DNA of 52,364 bases, from contig BQJN01000020.1 of assembly GCA_021604725.1 (NCBI GenBank), positions 1 through 52,364 of the forward strand. Reading direction: 5' to 3'. The position numbers were made by a program, and so were the translations under genes. Source of the stretch: Lysobacteraceae bacterium. GTDB taxonomy: Bacteria > Pseudomonadota > Gammaproteobacteria > Xanthomonadales > BQJN01. Below are positions 1 to 9,342 of the stretch, piece by piece; positions within the stretch are counted from its first letter, which is position 1, and every line of letters starts with the position of its first letter. The notes beneath the pieces were generated by a model. That model made no database searches. It was not told the origin of the DNA and was given only the letters and a program-made list of their open reading frames with translations.

Positions 1-1
1 G

Positions 2-184
2 CTGCTGGCCTCGCTTTGGCTGTCACGCTATATCCTCAAACCACTGAGCGCGCTGACTGAGGCGTCAGAGGCTGCGGCATCGGGCGACTATGAGGCAGAG
101 CTCGATGACAGTGGCGTGGCCGAATTGTCTCGGGTCTGTCAGGCATTCAACTCGCTGCTTAGCGACCTGCGCGAAAAAAAATGA
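2..184 (+). CDS. HAMP domain, C-terminal end of a membrane sensor (partial, frameshifted)
   Basis: An open frame enters from the left edge and ends at a TGA at 182-184. It begins with a hydrophobic stretch (LLASLWLSRYIL), followed by KPLSALTEA and then a second amphipathic helix ending FNSLLSDLREKK. This helix-connector-helix pattern fits a HAMP linker after a transmembrane segment. The frame stops just after a run of eight A residues (174-181). The next frame continues at once with the cyclase-like and kinase domains. I infer that this is the N-terminal part of the same protein as the kinase downstream, split by a one-base shift. The upstream sensor part lies outside the window. Confidence 0.6.
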   Translation: MLASLWLSRYILKPLSALTEASEAAASGDYEAELDDSGVAELSRVCQAFNSLLSDLREKK

Positions 185-185
185 C

Positions 186-1658
186 ATGGAAGGCTACGTG
201 GCCGAACTGTCGCGTCACCTGCCAGAACCAAAGGTAGAGGTCGAGAATACCTCCACGGCTTCCCGAATTGTTGGTGGAACGCGAAGTTGTGCGGTCCTGG
301 CGGTTACTTTGCCAACAATTGAGCCTCGCAAACTGCAAGAATTGATTATCGCAATCGACGGCGCAGCTCAGGCCCACGGTGGAACAACCGGCGCGCTTTC
401 TCAGCGCAGCGCAGTTCTTTGCTTCGATGGCAGCAATGGTGCGGCAGCGGCGGTACGCTGCTGGGGCGCATTGGGTGAGGAAGCGCCGCAACTGGCCAAA
501 GCCAGCGCCGGCGTGACCGTTGGTGAGGTGTCGTTTGGCGAGGCCAGATTCCACAGCTCGCGTGTACCCCTGGCCACTGGTGCTACTGTTCGGCAAGCAG
601 AAACGCTGGCCCAGGATGCGGCCCCTTCGGCGCTGTTTTTCAGCCCGCAGGTCGGCAAATTGTTGCACGGCGATGGTCTGCCGGTGGCCACCGCCAAAGG
701 CCGCTCGGGCAAGAAGTACTATGCGGTTGATCGTAAGCGTGTGAACAAGTGGAAGTCCGAATTGGTGACCGCGTCGCCCGATGACCACACCGTGGTTAGT
801 GGCGGTGCCAAGCAAACAACCGGCGGGCGCGTGCTGCAGCCGGGAATGATGTTTGGCAACCGCTTCGAGATTCTTGGCAAGTTGGGCCAAGGCGGAATGG
901 GTGTGGTTTACAAGGCACGCGATCTCGATCTGGACGATCTGGTGGCGTTGAAAACCCTGCGCGGCGAAGCGCTGCGGGACCCAACCCTTCTATCGCGATT
1001 GAAGAGCGAGCTGAAGTTGGCGCGTCGGATCACTCACCCCAACGTCCTTCGCACATTTGATTTTGGCGAGATCGATTCCACGCCATTTATCTCGATGGAA
1101 TACATTCGTGGCCTGACCTTGCGCTACCTGCTCAAGCGTGCCGGTCGATTGCCTTATTCGGCAGGATTGCGGCTGGCCCGCCAGCTTTGCTCGGGTCTGG
1201 ATGCGGCGCATCAGGTCGGCGTTTTGCACCGTGATATCAAACCGGAAAACGTTATCGTTGAGGAGCGTGGTAACGCCAAGTTGATGGATTTTGGTATCGC
1301 CCGTCCAATCGTTCGTGACCAACCTGGTGAAACACAACCAGGTATGTTCATCGGCACACCCACCTATTCGTCCCCTGAGCAACTGGCCGGACAGGAGCCT
1401 GATCAGCGGGCCGACATCTATTCAGTCGGCATCGTGCTGTGTGAGTTATTCACTGGAAAGTTGCCGGTCAGTGGAGCCAACACGGTCGAGTTGGCGATGG
1501 CGCACATGCACAACCCACCGCAAGCGCCGTCTGAACTGTGGCCTGAAATTCCACAGGTTCTTGAGGAAATTATCCTCAAGTGTCTCGAGAAACAGCCGGA
1601 CGATAGATACTCAACGGCAGGGGATTTGACCCAAGCACTTTCACAGCTACGTGCTTGA
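186..1658 (+). CDS. Serine/threonine protein kinase with N-terminal cyclase-like domain
   Basis: Hanks-type kinase. Counting from the ATG at 186, I see the glycine loop GQGGMG (about 234-239), VALK with the ATP-binding Lys (about 256), the catalytic loop HRDIKPEN (Asp about 350), DFG (about 368), and GTPTYSSPEQL closing the activation segment. Residues ~20-200 resemble the fold of class III nucleotide cyclase domains but show no obvious catalytic metal-binding pattern, so this part may be regulatory. The frame is open upstream to 90, but that stretch overlaps the HAMP reading frame and does not look coding. The start is therefore uncertain: it could be the ATG at 186, or entry by frameshift from the HAMP frame at the A8 run. 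Likely a membrane-anchored signalling kinase. Confidence 0.85.
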   Translation: MEGYVAELSRHLPEPKVEVENTSTASRIVGGTRSCAVLAVTLPTIEPRKLQELIIAIDGAAQAHGGTTGALSQRSAVLCFDGSNGAAAAVRCWGALGEEAPQLAKASAGVTVGEVSFGEARFHSSRVPLATGATVRQAETLAQDAAPSALFFSPQVGKLLHGDGLPVATAKGRSGKKYYAVDRKRVNKWKSELVTASPDDHTVVSGGAKQTTGGRVLQPGMMFGNRFEILGKLGQGGMGVVYKARDLDLDDLVALKTLRGEALRDPTLLSRLKSELKLARRITHPNVLRTFDFGEIDSTPFISMEYIRGLTLRYLLKRAGRLPYSAGLRLARQLCSGLDAAHQVGVLHRDIKPENVIVEERGNAKLMDFGIARPIVRDQPGETQPGMFIGTPTYSSPEQLAGQEPDQRADIYSVGIVLCELFTGKLPVSGANTVELAMAHMHNPPQAPSELWPEIPQVLEEIILKCLEKQPDDRYSTAGDLTQALSQLRA

Positions 1659-1690
1659 CAGTGGACTAAAACAGAAATATCTTGTAAATC

Positions 1691-2779
1691 ATGGGGTTTG
1701 GGAAATTTCTTAAAGTTACCGCTTATCTCTTGGCTGGTGTGCTTGTTTGCGCCGGCTCGGACGTGCTCGCTCAAGACTTGTTCGAGGACGAGCAAGCCGC
1801 GTCCGACAGCGAGCTGGAGTGGTTTGGCGATATGCAACTGCGCTATGACAAGGTCGACTTCCCAACGCCGCGCAAACTGGAACGCGGCAGGGGACGGGTG
1901 CGCGCCGGCTTTCGTTATCTCTCCGATAGCATTGAGTTCGTGGTGGCGGCAAAGTTGCACGGCGGTACCGATGACAACTCGGACAACATTCGCAACCTCG
2001 ACAATGAGGTCAGCAACGACTTCAATCTGGCCCAACTCTACGTCAGCTGGTGGGCCAACGCTCAAACTGAGGTCCGCGCCGGCAAGAGCGAGTTCCAGGC
2101 GGTATTGACGCCGATGGTGTGGGATCGAGATATCGCGCCGGCGGGTCTGTCGTTGCAGTCGCGCAAGTCGGTTCGGGAGTTCGACGAAATCGAATGGTTG
2201 GTCGGTTATTACTCCGGCGAGCACGAGCTCGATTCCAAGCCAAACCTTGGTATCGCTCAGGTCGGGTGGTTAATTCAGCCCGGCGCGCCACAGTGGGGAG
2301 AGATCACAGCCAGTTATCTGGCATTCGACTCGCTCAACACCGTGTCGGCTAGCGGGATCGGTCGCACCAACAGTCAGGCCGGCGGGTTCCTGACCGAGGA
2401 CTATCGCATGCTGGACCTGCAGATGGCCTATCACTGGCGTTCTGGTCAGTTTCCATGGGTCGCCCGCCTGGACCTGATCCACAATTTCGGTGCTGACGAT
2501 GAGAATGACGGTGTGCGCGCCGAGCTGATTGGCGGCAATGCGCCGGCAGGCGGTTGGGAAGTCGGTGTGGCCTGGCAACGCGTTCAGCGCGACGCTGTAC
2601 TGGCTGCGTTCAATGAAGATGACTGGTGGTTTCCTTCCCGCATGCGTGGCGTCATGCCCTGGGTCAGCTATGGCTTCCAGGAGGGCTTGTGGTTGCGCGG
2701 CGCCGTTTTCATCGAGCGTCGCGACGATCAGCCTGAGTCATTGGAGCGTATCTTGGTTGATCTGAACTGGGAGTTCTAG
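1691..2779 (+). CDS. Outer-membrane beta-barrel protein, putative porin
   Basis: A 362-residue secreted protein. A signal peptide (hydrophobic core TAYLLAGVLVCAGS, likely cleavage after VLA) is followed by alternating polar/hydrophobic strands rich in Trp and Tyr. It ends in a terminal Phe (DLNWEF), the usual mark of an outer-membrane barrel recognised by the BAM complex. The pattern resembles proteobacterial putative porins of the phosphate-selective OprP/OprO superfamily. The start lies 32 bases after the kinase stop, and no clear Shine-Dalgarno is visible. It converges with the Na/phosphate cotransporter, and the two stop codons share CTAG. A link to phosphate uptake is a guess from this neighbour and the distant similarity. 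Confidence 0.75.
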   Translation: MGFGKFLKVTAYLLAGVLVCAGSDVLAQDLFEDEQAASDSELEWFGDMQLRYDKVDFPTPRKLERGRGRVRAGFRYLSDSIEFVVAAKLHGGTDDNSDNIRNLDNEVSNDFNLAQLYVSWWANAQTEVRAGKSEFQAVLTPMVWDRDIAPAGLSLQSRKSVREFDEIEWLVGYYSGEHELDSKPNLGIAQVGWLIQPGAPQWGEITASYLAFDSLNTVSASGIGRTNSQAGGFLTEDYRMLDLQMAYHWRSGQFPWVARLDLIHNFGADDENDGVRAELIGGNAPAGGWEVGVAWQRVQRDAVLAAFNEDDWWFPSRMRGVMPWVSYGFQEGLWLRGAVFIERRDDQPESLERILVDLNWEF

Positions 2780-4431
2780 ACGCCGTCGACAGCGGCACTC
2801 GACGGGCTTGGCGTCGTCGTGTTGTTGTGAGCCACGCCAAGTATCGCAGTCATCTCTTCGGCAGCATCAACCAGCGCCATGCAGGCTTGCAGTAGTTCCC
2901 GGTTGACGTTCAACAATGTTGATACCAGGTCACCTTGTTCCTCAGCGTTAGGCACAACCGCGTAAATCTTTTGCACCAGGTCGACATGTTGTTTGGGCAG
3001 ATCTGATGCCAAATCTCGCAATCTTGCGGTTTCCGTCCTACTCAGTCTTTTGGCCTTGAGGCTATCCAATGTACTTGCGTAGCTTTCGACCACAGCGACG
3101 ACTGCCTGCAGCAGAGCGTCAGGCTTTGCGTCAGCCAGTTCCTGCGCGTCATGGCGGACGTCCCGAACCGACTTTACTGCATGCACCAGGTTGCGCGTGG
3201 TGAGTACCGCTGACATCACTTGTTCAGATATTTCCGATGGCAGCGGTTCGCGTTGCAGTCTATAGGTGAAACTAAGGATCTCCGCTTCTCTGAGCTTGAT
3301 CTGGCGGTAACGGGCGAAAAACGTTTCATCGTCCATGGAGTGTTGTGAAACGAATCGTTGCGTAGTCTCCGCACATAGTTCGATGGCATCACGATACATA
3401 CTCCAAAGCTCAAGCCCCAGCCCCCGAACCGCGACTTCGGGTACACCCTCCGGCAAGTCGCGAAGGTAGCGCGCCACACTCGTGCGCTGGTGCTGAAACC
3501 GCCTCTCCAGAAAGGCACCAAATCGCTTTATCCAAGGTAGGAACAGGGCAATACCGAGCAGGTTGAAGGTGCTGTGAAAGGCCACCACGGCGACGATCGG
3601 ATCGCCGAGGCTGCCGTTGTGGTAGAGCCAGGTTAGCGCGGGCAGCAACAATAGAAATGCTGCGACATCCGTGACCAGATTGAACAAGACGTGCGAGCTG
3701 GCAACGCGTTTTTGATCCGGGGTACCGCCACTGGCGCCGATGATCACCGTGATGGTGGTGCCAAGGTCAGCACCGATAACCAACGCTGCTCCTGCCGGAA
3801 GGTCGATGATTCCGGCGCTGAGGGCGCTCAAGGTGATGGCCATGGCGGCCGAGCTTGATTGCACCACCGCAGTGAACAGCAAGCCTGCCAGTGCGAACAC
3901 AATGGCAGGCTGACCGACCAGCGTACTGACATCAAATGACGTTGCAACTGCTTGCATCGCAGCTTTCATTTGATCCAGACCAAACAGGATGAAACCCAGC
4001 GCGAGCACAAGTTGCGAGTAGGCATGCAGCCTGGCCGAGTTTCTGAACCAAAACATGCACACCGAACCGGTGGCGATTAGCGGCAGAGACAAGTCGCCGA
4101 GACTCAGTTTGAAGCCGAGGCTGGCGACCAGCCAACCGGTCACGGTGGTCCCAAGGTTGGCACCGATGATGACGCCGATAGCATGGGCCAGTGGCAGCAC
4201 GCCGGCTCCGACAAAGGCCAGCATCAGCAGCGAAACCAGGGAACTGCTTTGCATCACCGCAGTTGCCACCGTGCCACCGAGAATGCCCTTCAGTGGTGTG
4301 TTTGTGGTATCTCGAAGGAACCGTTTGAAGGTCGGACCTGTGAGGCTTTTTAGGGCCGACTCCAGCTGCTGCATGCCAAACAGGAATAGACCGAGGCCGA
4401 AAAGAAAAGTCCAGGGGTCGATTGCAGGCAT
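2776..4431 (-). CDS. Na+/phosphate cotransporter family protein with PhoU-like tail
   Basis: 551 residues. The N-terminal ~310 residues carry two copies of the Na/Pi-cotransporter repeat, each with the QSSS signature ([11 protein letters not shown] and [12 protein letters not shown]) and the associated GANLGTT / GADLGTT loops, among about eight hydrophobic segments. The C-terminal ~200 residues are soluble and helical (PhoU-like), as in bacterial NptA/YjbB-type proteins. The family moves phosphate with sodium across the inner membrane, and the bacterial members often export phosphate. The gene is divergent from gltX and convergent with the porin gene. Confidence 0.9.
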   Translation of the reverse strand: MPAIDPWTFLFGLGLFLFGMQQLESALKSLTGPTFKRFLRDTTNTPLKGILGGTVATAVMQSSSLVSLLMLAFVGAGVLPLAHAIGVIIGANLGTTVTGWLVASLGFKLSLGDLSLPLIATGSVCMFWFRNSARLHAYSQLVLALGFILFGLDQMKAAMQAVATSFDVSTLVGQPAIVFALAGLLFTAVVQSSSAAMAITLSALSAGIIDLPAGAALVIGADLGTTITVIIGASGGTPDQKRVASSHVLFNLVTDVAAFLLLLPALTWLYHNGSLGDPIVAVVAFHSTFNLLGIALFLPWIKRFGAFLERRFQHQRTSVARYLRDLPEGVPEVAVRGLGLELWSMYRDAIELCAETTQRFVSQHSMDDETFFARYRQIKLREAEILSFTYRLQREPLPSEISEQVMSAVLTTRNLVHAVKSVRDVRHDAQELADAKPDALLQAVVAVVESYASTLDSLKAKRLSRTETARLRDLASDLPKQHVDLVQKIYAVVPNAEEQGDLVSTLLNVNRELLQACMALVDAAEEMTAILGVAHNNTTTPSPSSAAVDGV

Positions 4432-4564
4432 GGTTGCGGTCCGGAGGCTGGTTGTTGGCTCAAACGCAAAGTGTAATCATCGAAGCCAATTTGCCTGTTG
4501 TTCGAGATCAAACCGCTGCACTTTGCTATCATTCGCGGCCTTCTACTTCTGGTCAGGATCTTCG

Positions 4565-5983
4565 ATGTCACTGAGAACTCGTTTTGCACCTAGCCCGACC
4601 GGGTACCTGCACGTCGGTGGTGCTCGAACTGCGCTATTCAGTTGGTTGCAAGCGCGCCGTTTTGGCGGCCAGTTTGTGCTGCGCATCGAAGACACCGATC
4701 GTGAGCGGTCGACGCCCGAGTCGGTGCAGGCCATTGTCGATGGCATGCAGTGGCTGGGTCTGGATTACGACGAAGGGCCGTTTTATCAAACCGACCGCTT
4801 CGATCGCTACCGCGAGGTCATTGACCAGCTCCTGAAAACAGGTCACGCCTATCGCTGCTATACCTCGCAGGCAGAACTGGATGCGTTGCGTGAAAAGCAA
4901 ATGGCTGCTGGTGAGAAACCGCGCTATGACGGGCGCTATCGAGACTTCACTGGCGAGCCGCCGGCGGGTGTTGATCCAGTGATCCGGTTTCGCAACCCGC
5001 GGGGCGGTTCCGTGGTCTTTGAGGACTGTGTGCGTGGTCGCATCGAAGTCAGCAATGACGAGCTGGACGACTTGGTCATTGCTCGCTCAGACGGCACGCC
5101 AACGTACAACTTGACGGTGGTGATTGACGACATCGATATGGGCATTACCGAGGTGATTCGCGGTGATGACCACATCAACAACACGCCGCGACAAATCAAT
5201 ATTTACAAGGCATTAGGAGCAGAACCTCCGACTTTTGGTCATGTACCAATGATCCTCGGGGACGACGGTGCGCGTCTGTCAAAGCGCCACGGTGCGGTCA
5301 GCGTGCTTTGGTATCGGGACAACGGATACCTGCCCGAGGCTTTGCTCAATTACCTGGTGCGTCTGGGCTGGTCCCACGGCGACCAGGAGCTGTTTACTGT
5401 CGACGAGATGAAAACGCTGTTCGATGTCCGTGATGTCAACAAGGCACCGTCCAGTTTCAATACCTCAAAGCTGAACTGGATCAATCAACAATACCTGGCC
5501 AAGGCGGATGCTGAACGGTTGGGTGGCTTGTTACGCGCGCGACTTCAGGACAATGGGGTGGATTTGGCTGACGGACCAGACCCGTCTGTCGCGGCAGATC
5601 TGTTGCGAGAGCGTTGTGAAACCTTGGTGCAGATGGCCGATCAAGCGCGTTTCCTCTACGAAGAATTCGCTGACTACGACGCCAATGCGGCCAAGAAGCA
5701 ACTGCGACCGGTGGCGGCTGAAGGTATGCGCGCTTTGCGCACCGCCCTCGACGGCCTAGGCACGTGGAATGCCGAGGCAATCCAACAAACGATAGAGGCT
5801 ACAGCTGAAACGCTAGGCGTTGGCATGGGCAAGATAGGTCAGCCATTGCGTGTCGCCGTGACCGGCGTCGGTGCCGCCCCCTCCAATGACCAAACATTGG
5901 CCGCCCTCGGCAAGAACAAAACCTTGGCTCGCATCGATCGTGCGCTGGCTTTCATGGCCGAGCGGGAGGCCGCACAGCGATGA
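4565..5983 (+). CDS. gltX: Glutamyl-tRNA synthetase
   Basis: 472 residues. It charges tRNA-Glu with glutamate in the cytoplasm. The class I HIGH motif appears as HVGG in [17 protein letters not shown], and the KMSKR motif as LSKRHG. The C-terminal third is the helical anticodon-binding domain. The start is the ATG at 4565, with AGGA at 4555-4558 six bases upstream. The reading frame runs far upstream, but that stretch is antisense to the phosphate transporter and not part of the protein. Only one Cys is present around residue 100 (YRCYTSQ), so the four-ligand zinc site of the E. coli enzyme is absent, as in many other bacterial GluRS. The stop overlaps the start of the next gene (ATGA). Confidence 0.97.
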   Translation: MSLRTRFAPSPTGYLHVGGARTALFSWLQARRFGGQFVLRIEDTDRERSTPESVQAIVDGMQWLGLDYDEGPFYQTDRFDRYREVIDQLLKTGHAYRCYTSQAELDALREKQMAAGEKPRYDGRYRDFTGEPPAGVDPVIRFRNPRGGSVVFEDCVRGRIEVSNDELDDLVIARSDGTPTYNLTVVIDDIDMGITEVIRGDDHINNTPRQINIYKALGAEPPTFGHVPMILGDDGARLSKRHGAVSVLWYRDNGYLPEALLNYLVRLGWSHGDQELFTVDEMKTLFDVRDVNKAPSSFNTSKLNWINQQYLAKADAERLGGLLRARLQDNGVDLADGPDPSVAADLLRERCETLVQMADQARFLYEEFADYDANAAKKQLRPVAAEGMRALRTALDGLGTWNAEAIQQTIEATAETLGVGMGKIGQPLRVAVTGVGAAPSNDQTLAALGKNKTLARIDRALAFMAEREAAQR

Positions 5984-6408
5984 GCTCCTTTCATGAGGAC
6001 TTTGGGCGTGAAGAGAAGATTGAAGTCGGTTCGCCTCGTGGCTTTGGCATCGTATTCGGCGTGGTCTGTGGCCTCATTGCTGCATATGCTCTCGGCCTGA
6101 AGGGCGCTGACTGGGGGTGGTGGTTCGTTGGCTTGAGTGCGCTGTTTTTTGTTGCCGCGTTTACCTTCCCGAAGGTACTGACGCCGCTCAACGTCGCCTG
6201 GTTTCACTTCGGCATGCTACTGGGCAGCATCATCACGCCGCTGGTCATGGGCCTGATTTTCTACGTTGTGGTCACCCCGACCGGTATTCTAAAACGGCTT
6301 CTCAGCAAAGGGCCGGATCAATGGTCGCCTGATCAGCAACTGGAAAGCTACTGGATCGAGCGTCAGCCGCCAGGTCCCGAGCCTGAGCAACTGGATCGGC
6401 AGTTTTGA
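5980..6408 (+). CDS. SxtJ-like small membrane protein
   Basis: 142 residues with three or four hydrophobic helices ([55 protein letters not shown]) and a polar Pro-rich C-terminal tail. The layout fits the SxtJ family of inner-membrane proteins, named from saxitoxin clusters and often encoded beside NodU/SxtI-type carbamoyltransferases. Its function is unknown. The ATG overlaps the gltX stop and the stop overlaps the TTG start of the carbamoyltransferase (TTGA), so the three genes are probably translationally coupled. Confidence 0.75.
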   Translation: MSSFHEDFGREEKIEVGSPRGFGIVFGVVCGLIAAYALGLKGADWGWWFVGLSALFFVAAFTFPKVLTPLNVAWFHFGMLLGSIITPLVMGLIFYVVVTPTGILKRLLSKGPDQWSPDQQLESYWIERQPPGPEPEQLDRQF

Positions 6409-8234
6409 TTATCCTCGGCGTTTCCGCCTTCTATCACGACAGTGCTGCGGCGCTGTTGGTCGACGGCAAAATTGTTGCTGCGGCGCAAGAAGAACGCTTT
6501 AGCCGGCTCAAACATGATGCACGTTTCCCGCAGCATGCGATCAGCTACTGTCTCGAACAGGCCGGCATTGGCCTTAATCAGGTCGACAACATCGTTTTTC
6601 ATGAAAAACCGTTCTTGAAATTCGAGCGCTTGCTGGAGACCTATGTGCAATTCGCCCCGCGCGGTTTCACTTCATTCCGGCGCGCCATTCCGTTGTGGAT
6701 CAAGGAAAAGCTGTTTCAGAAGTCGACCTTGATCAAGGCCTTCGAAGCGTTGGGTGCTGATGTCGACGTCGGCTCGAAGCTGCAGTTTAGCGAACATCAC
6801 TTGAGTCACGCGGCCAGTGCCTTTTATCCGTCGCCGTTTGATGAAACGTTGGTGTTGACCATGGACGGGGTAGGTGAGTGGGCTACCACCACTGCCGCAA
6901 TCGGCAATGCAGACGGGCTAAACATCATCAAGGAAATCCACTTTCCGCATTCACTGGGTTTGCTCTATTCCGCATTAACCTACTACTGTGGTTTTCGCGT
7001 CAACTCCGGCGAGTACAAACTGATGGGTCTGGCCCCATACGGGCAGCCGCGTTACGCCGAGAAAATGAAAGAGCACTTGATCGATATCAAGTCCGATGGC
7101 TCGTTTCGGTTGAACCTCGACTATTTCGATTACTGCACCGGTCTGACCATGACCAACAAGCGCTTCGATGCCTTGTTTGGGGCGTCGCCACGCGCCAACG
7201 AGTCGCCGCTTGAGCAACGCCACATGGATTTGGCTGCGTCCGTGCAGGTGGTGACCGAAGAGGTGGTCATCGCGCTTGCTCGACACTTGCAGCAACAAAC
7301 CGGGCAGAAAAACCTGTGTTTGGCCGGTGGTGTGGCCTTGAACTGCGTGGCGAACGGCAAATTGCAACGATCGGGGATCTTTGACAACGTATGGGTACAG
7401 CCCGCTGCGGGCGATGCGGGTGGCGCTTTAGGGGCGGCGTTGTATTCGCATCACGCTTATCACGGCAAGCTTCGCGCCGAGCGTGTTGCTGGCACAGATG
7501 AGATGGAAGGGGCATATCTTGGCCCGGCCTTCAAACAGGACGACATTGAGGCGCGATTGACTGCTGCAGGTGCGGTTTTCGATGTGGTGGATGACGAAAC
7601 GCTGATGGCTGAGACCGCTCAGGCGCTGGCTTCAAGTGAAGCGGTTGGTTGGGTGCAGGGTCGCATGGAATTCGGGCCGCGGGCATTGGGGAATCGATCC
7701 ATATTGGGCGACCCTCGTGACCGGGACATGCAATCGACGTTGAACCTTAAGATCAAATATCGCGAGTCCTTTCGACCGTTTGCGCCATCGGTGCTGGAGG
7801 AGCGGGTGGGTGACTGGTTCAATCTGAAGGGGCCCAGTCCCTACATGTTGTTGGTGGACCAGGTTGCGGATGAACATCGATTAACGGTCGAGGAAGAGGG
7901 CATTGGTATGGAACGACTGAAACAGATCCGTTCAACACTGCCGGCCATCACTCACGTCGATGACTCGGCGCGGATTCAGACCGTCTCAGCAAAGTCCAAC
8001 CCTCGCTACCATGCGCTGATATCAGCTTTCGAAAAACTGACCGGCTGCGGTGTCGTGGTCAACACCAGTTTCAATATCCGCGGTGAGCCCATCGTTGCCA
8101 CACCAGAAGACGCCTTCCGCTGCTTTATGGGGACGCGCATGGATCGATTGGTGGTTGGCAATTGCGTGATGGTAAAGTCCAAACAAAATCAACAGCTTGC
8201 CGAAGACTATCGAGACCGTTTCGCGTTGGATTGA
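6405..8234 (+). CDS. Carbamoyltransferase, NodU/TobZ/SxtI family
   Basis: 609 residues. It is expected to transfer the carbamoyl group of carbamoyl phosphate, through a carbamoyl-adenylate, to a hydroxyl of a sugar or natural product. The N-terminal Kae1-like domain starts ILGVSAFYHDSAAALL and holds the metal-binding HHLSHAASAF motif and GEYKLMGLAPYG. The C-terminal domain has NRSILGDPRD and VVNTSFNIRGEPI. The start is a TTG at 6405 overlapping the preceding stop, and no later in-frame ATG leaves the conserved ILG strand intact. The substrate cannot be read from this locus: no sugar or polyketide genes are nearby, only the SxtJ-like partner. Confidence 0.92.
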   Translation: MIILGVSAFYHDSAAALLVDGKIVAAAQEERFSRLKHDARFPQHAISYCLEQAGIGLNQVDNIVFHEKPFLKFERLLETYVQFAPRGFTSFRRAIPLWIKEKLFQKSTLIKAFEALGADVDVGSKLQFSEHHLSHAASAFYPSPFDETLVLTMDGVGEWATTTAAIGNADGLNIIKEIHFPHSLGLLYSALTYYCGFRVNSGEYKLMGLAPYGQPRYAEKMKEHLIDIKSDGSFRLNLDYFDYCTGLTMTNKRFDALFGASPRANESPLEQRHMDLAASVQVVTEEVVIALARHLQQQTGQKNLCLAGGVALNCVANGKLQRSGIFDNVWVQPAAGDAGGALGAALYSHHAYHGKLRAERVAGTDEMEGAYLGPAFKQDDIEARLTAAGAVFDVVDDETLMAETAQALASSEAVGWVQGRMEFGPRALGNRSILGDPRDRDMQSTLNLKIKYRESFRPFAPSVLEERVGDWFNLKGPSPYMLLVDQVADEHRLTVEEEGIGMERLKQIRSTLPAITHVDDSARIQTVSAKSNPRYHALISAFEKLTGCGVVVNTSFNIRGEPIVATPEDAFRCFMGTRMDRLVVGNCVMVKSKQNQQLAEDYRDRFALD

Positions 8235-8256
8235 GGGCGCGTGCGCTATGAGAATA

Positions 8257-8425
8257 TTACTCGCGAAAACGCGAAGATCGCGAAGTAGTTTTTGGAAGGA
8301 GCGCTGCGCTGGGAAGAAATGACTCGCGCAAAGGGGCAAAGACGCAAAGAACAAAGAGCGCGTTCGCTGTGGGGAGAAAGAACGTTGTGGGGCTCGCGAA
8401 AGCGCGAAGATCGCGAAGTAATTTG
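8257..8425. repeat. Intergenic GCGAAGATCGCGAAG / GCGCAAAG repeats
   Basis: Two near-identical blocks (about 8261-8288 and 8393-8421) share the pattern CTCGCGAAA-GCGCGAAGATCGCGAAGTA. Between them lies a CTCGCGCAAAG-type purine-rich unit. Relatives of this unit occur near 10.8-11.3, 13.2, 16.05, 17.45, 18.4, 27.5-27.7 and 30.9 kb, all between genes. I see no coding potential. Confidence 0.7.
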
Positions 8426-8598
8426 TTGAAGGAGCGCATGCGCTGAGAAGAAAGATTGGGCAGGTTATCAATGGCTATTTGAATGCATGGGTTCGATTCT
8501 GGTTCATCGTGAACACTGATTCTGGAAATCAGGCAACAGTGTTAGTTGTAGTAGTCCCGAGATGCCGCACGCGTTTGTCGATTTTCTCTGCGTTGTGG

Positions 8599-8794
8599 GT
8601 GTTGCAATAGCCCGTCCTGGGCTAGCAACACACGGATTCCGAAAAGCGTGGTTTTCGAAACCCCTACATTTCAATGGCTTAAGACTTCATTGAAATCGCG
8701 ATACATCCATGTATCGCGTCGGCTGTAGTTTCGCGACAGCCTGCGTTGGCACAGGGGTGTTCTGGGCACCGATCAAAAACCCCTGCGCGCCAAC
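8599..8794. repeat. Array of consecutive perfect hairpins (REP/BIME-like or structured RNA)
   Basis: Six inverted repeats follow each other with almost no gap: 8599-8631 (GTGTTGC plus TAGCCC arms with a 2-base bulge), 8640-8657 (CGAAAA/TTTTCG), 8668-8696 (ATTTCAATG/CATTGAAAT), 8697-8718 (CGCGATACAT/ATGTATCGCG, 2-base loop), 8721-8741 (GGCTGT/ACAGCC) and 8745-8794 (GTTGGC plus CAGGGGT with their complements). The arms are perfect. The array ends about 30 bases upstream of the promoter of the secreted-protein gene, so it would not be in that mRNA. The TTTCGCGACAGCC arm recurs near 17.52 kb. Confidence 0.75.
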
Positions 8795-8826
8795 ACTCCC
8801 TCCCTTGATCTTTTCGCTGACGGTTT

Positions 8827-8854
8827 TTGACCGATACGCAGCCTTTACTATACA
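8827..8854 (+). promoter_or_regulatory. Sigma-70-type promoter of the small secreted-protein gene
   Basis: TTGACC at 8827-8832 and TATACA at 8849-8854 are separated by 16 bases. AGGGG (8878-8882) precedes the ATG at 8891 by 8 bases. The predicted 5' leader is about 30 bases. Confidence 0.5.
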
Positions 8855-8890
8855 GTTTGCATCGCGGTTCGATGATTAGGGGAAAAACCA

Positions 8891-9307
8891 ATGCGAATAG
8901 TGACTATTTTGCTGACAGTTTTCACGCTATCAGTTTCACCCATGCTATCAGCTCAAAATTGCACTGCCTTGAGCGGCGTTGGGCCGATGACCTCCGGCAG
9001 TGCGCCACTGCTGTACTGGTCTCTGTCGTTTCCGCCATCACGAGCACCGCTGCAGGTGACCGGCTATCAAGGCAATGGATGCAACGTCAACACCACAGGC
9101 TGCACGCTACCCGCCGCAGCAACATTTATATGTTCAGTTAATACAATGGCTGGCGGCAGCCGGGCCAAAATCATTTCATGGGTTTCCTCAGGCACGCCTT
9201 CGATGAAAATATGTTCATTCCAAACCGCGATGGCTGGAACTTGCCAGGTACGCGGTGGCGATGGCTTGCCGGTTGAACTTTTGGAGTTTGATATCCCGGG
9301 TGGATGA
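8891..9307 (+). CDS. Small secreted Cys-containing protein with GLPVELLEF C-terminal motif
   Basis: 138 residues with a typical signal peptide (MRIVTILLTVFTLSVSPMLSA, cleavage before QNC). The mature part is small, rich in Gly, Ser and Thr, and has six Cys that could form disulfides. The C-terminus ends RGGDGLPVELLEFDIPGG. The other small secreted protein in this window (46819-47253) ends in the same way (DGSSGLPLELMEFTI) although the two differ elsewhere. I do not recognise the family. The gene has its own promoter and ribosome-binding site and sits between two hairpin arrays. Confidence 0.75.
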   Translation: MRIVTILLTVFTLSVSPMLSAQNCTALSGVGPMTSGSAPLLYWSLSFPPSRAPLQVTGYQGNGCNVNTTGCTLPAAATFICSVNTMAGGSRAKIISWVSSGTPSMKICSFQTAMAGTCQVRGGDGLPVELLEFDIPGG

Positions 9308-9342
9308 GCATTTTTGGACGGTATTGCGAACGCATCGTGCCG

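Noticed and set aside
4055-4564. N-terminal extension of the gltX frame
   Set aside because: It is antisense to the phosphate transporter, and the true start is marked by AGGA and the conserved [17 protein letters not shown] beginning.
8480-8510. GGTTCGATTCT resembling a tRNA T-loop
   Set aside because: The flanking bases do not form a T stem and no D or anticodon arm is present.
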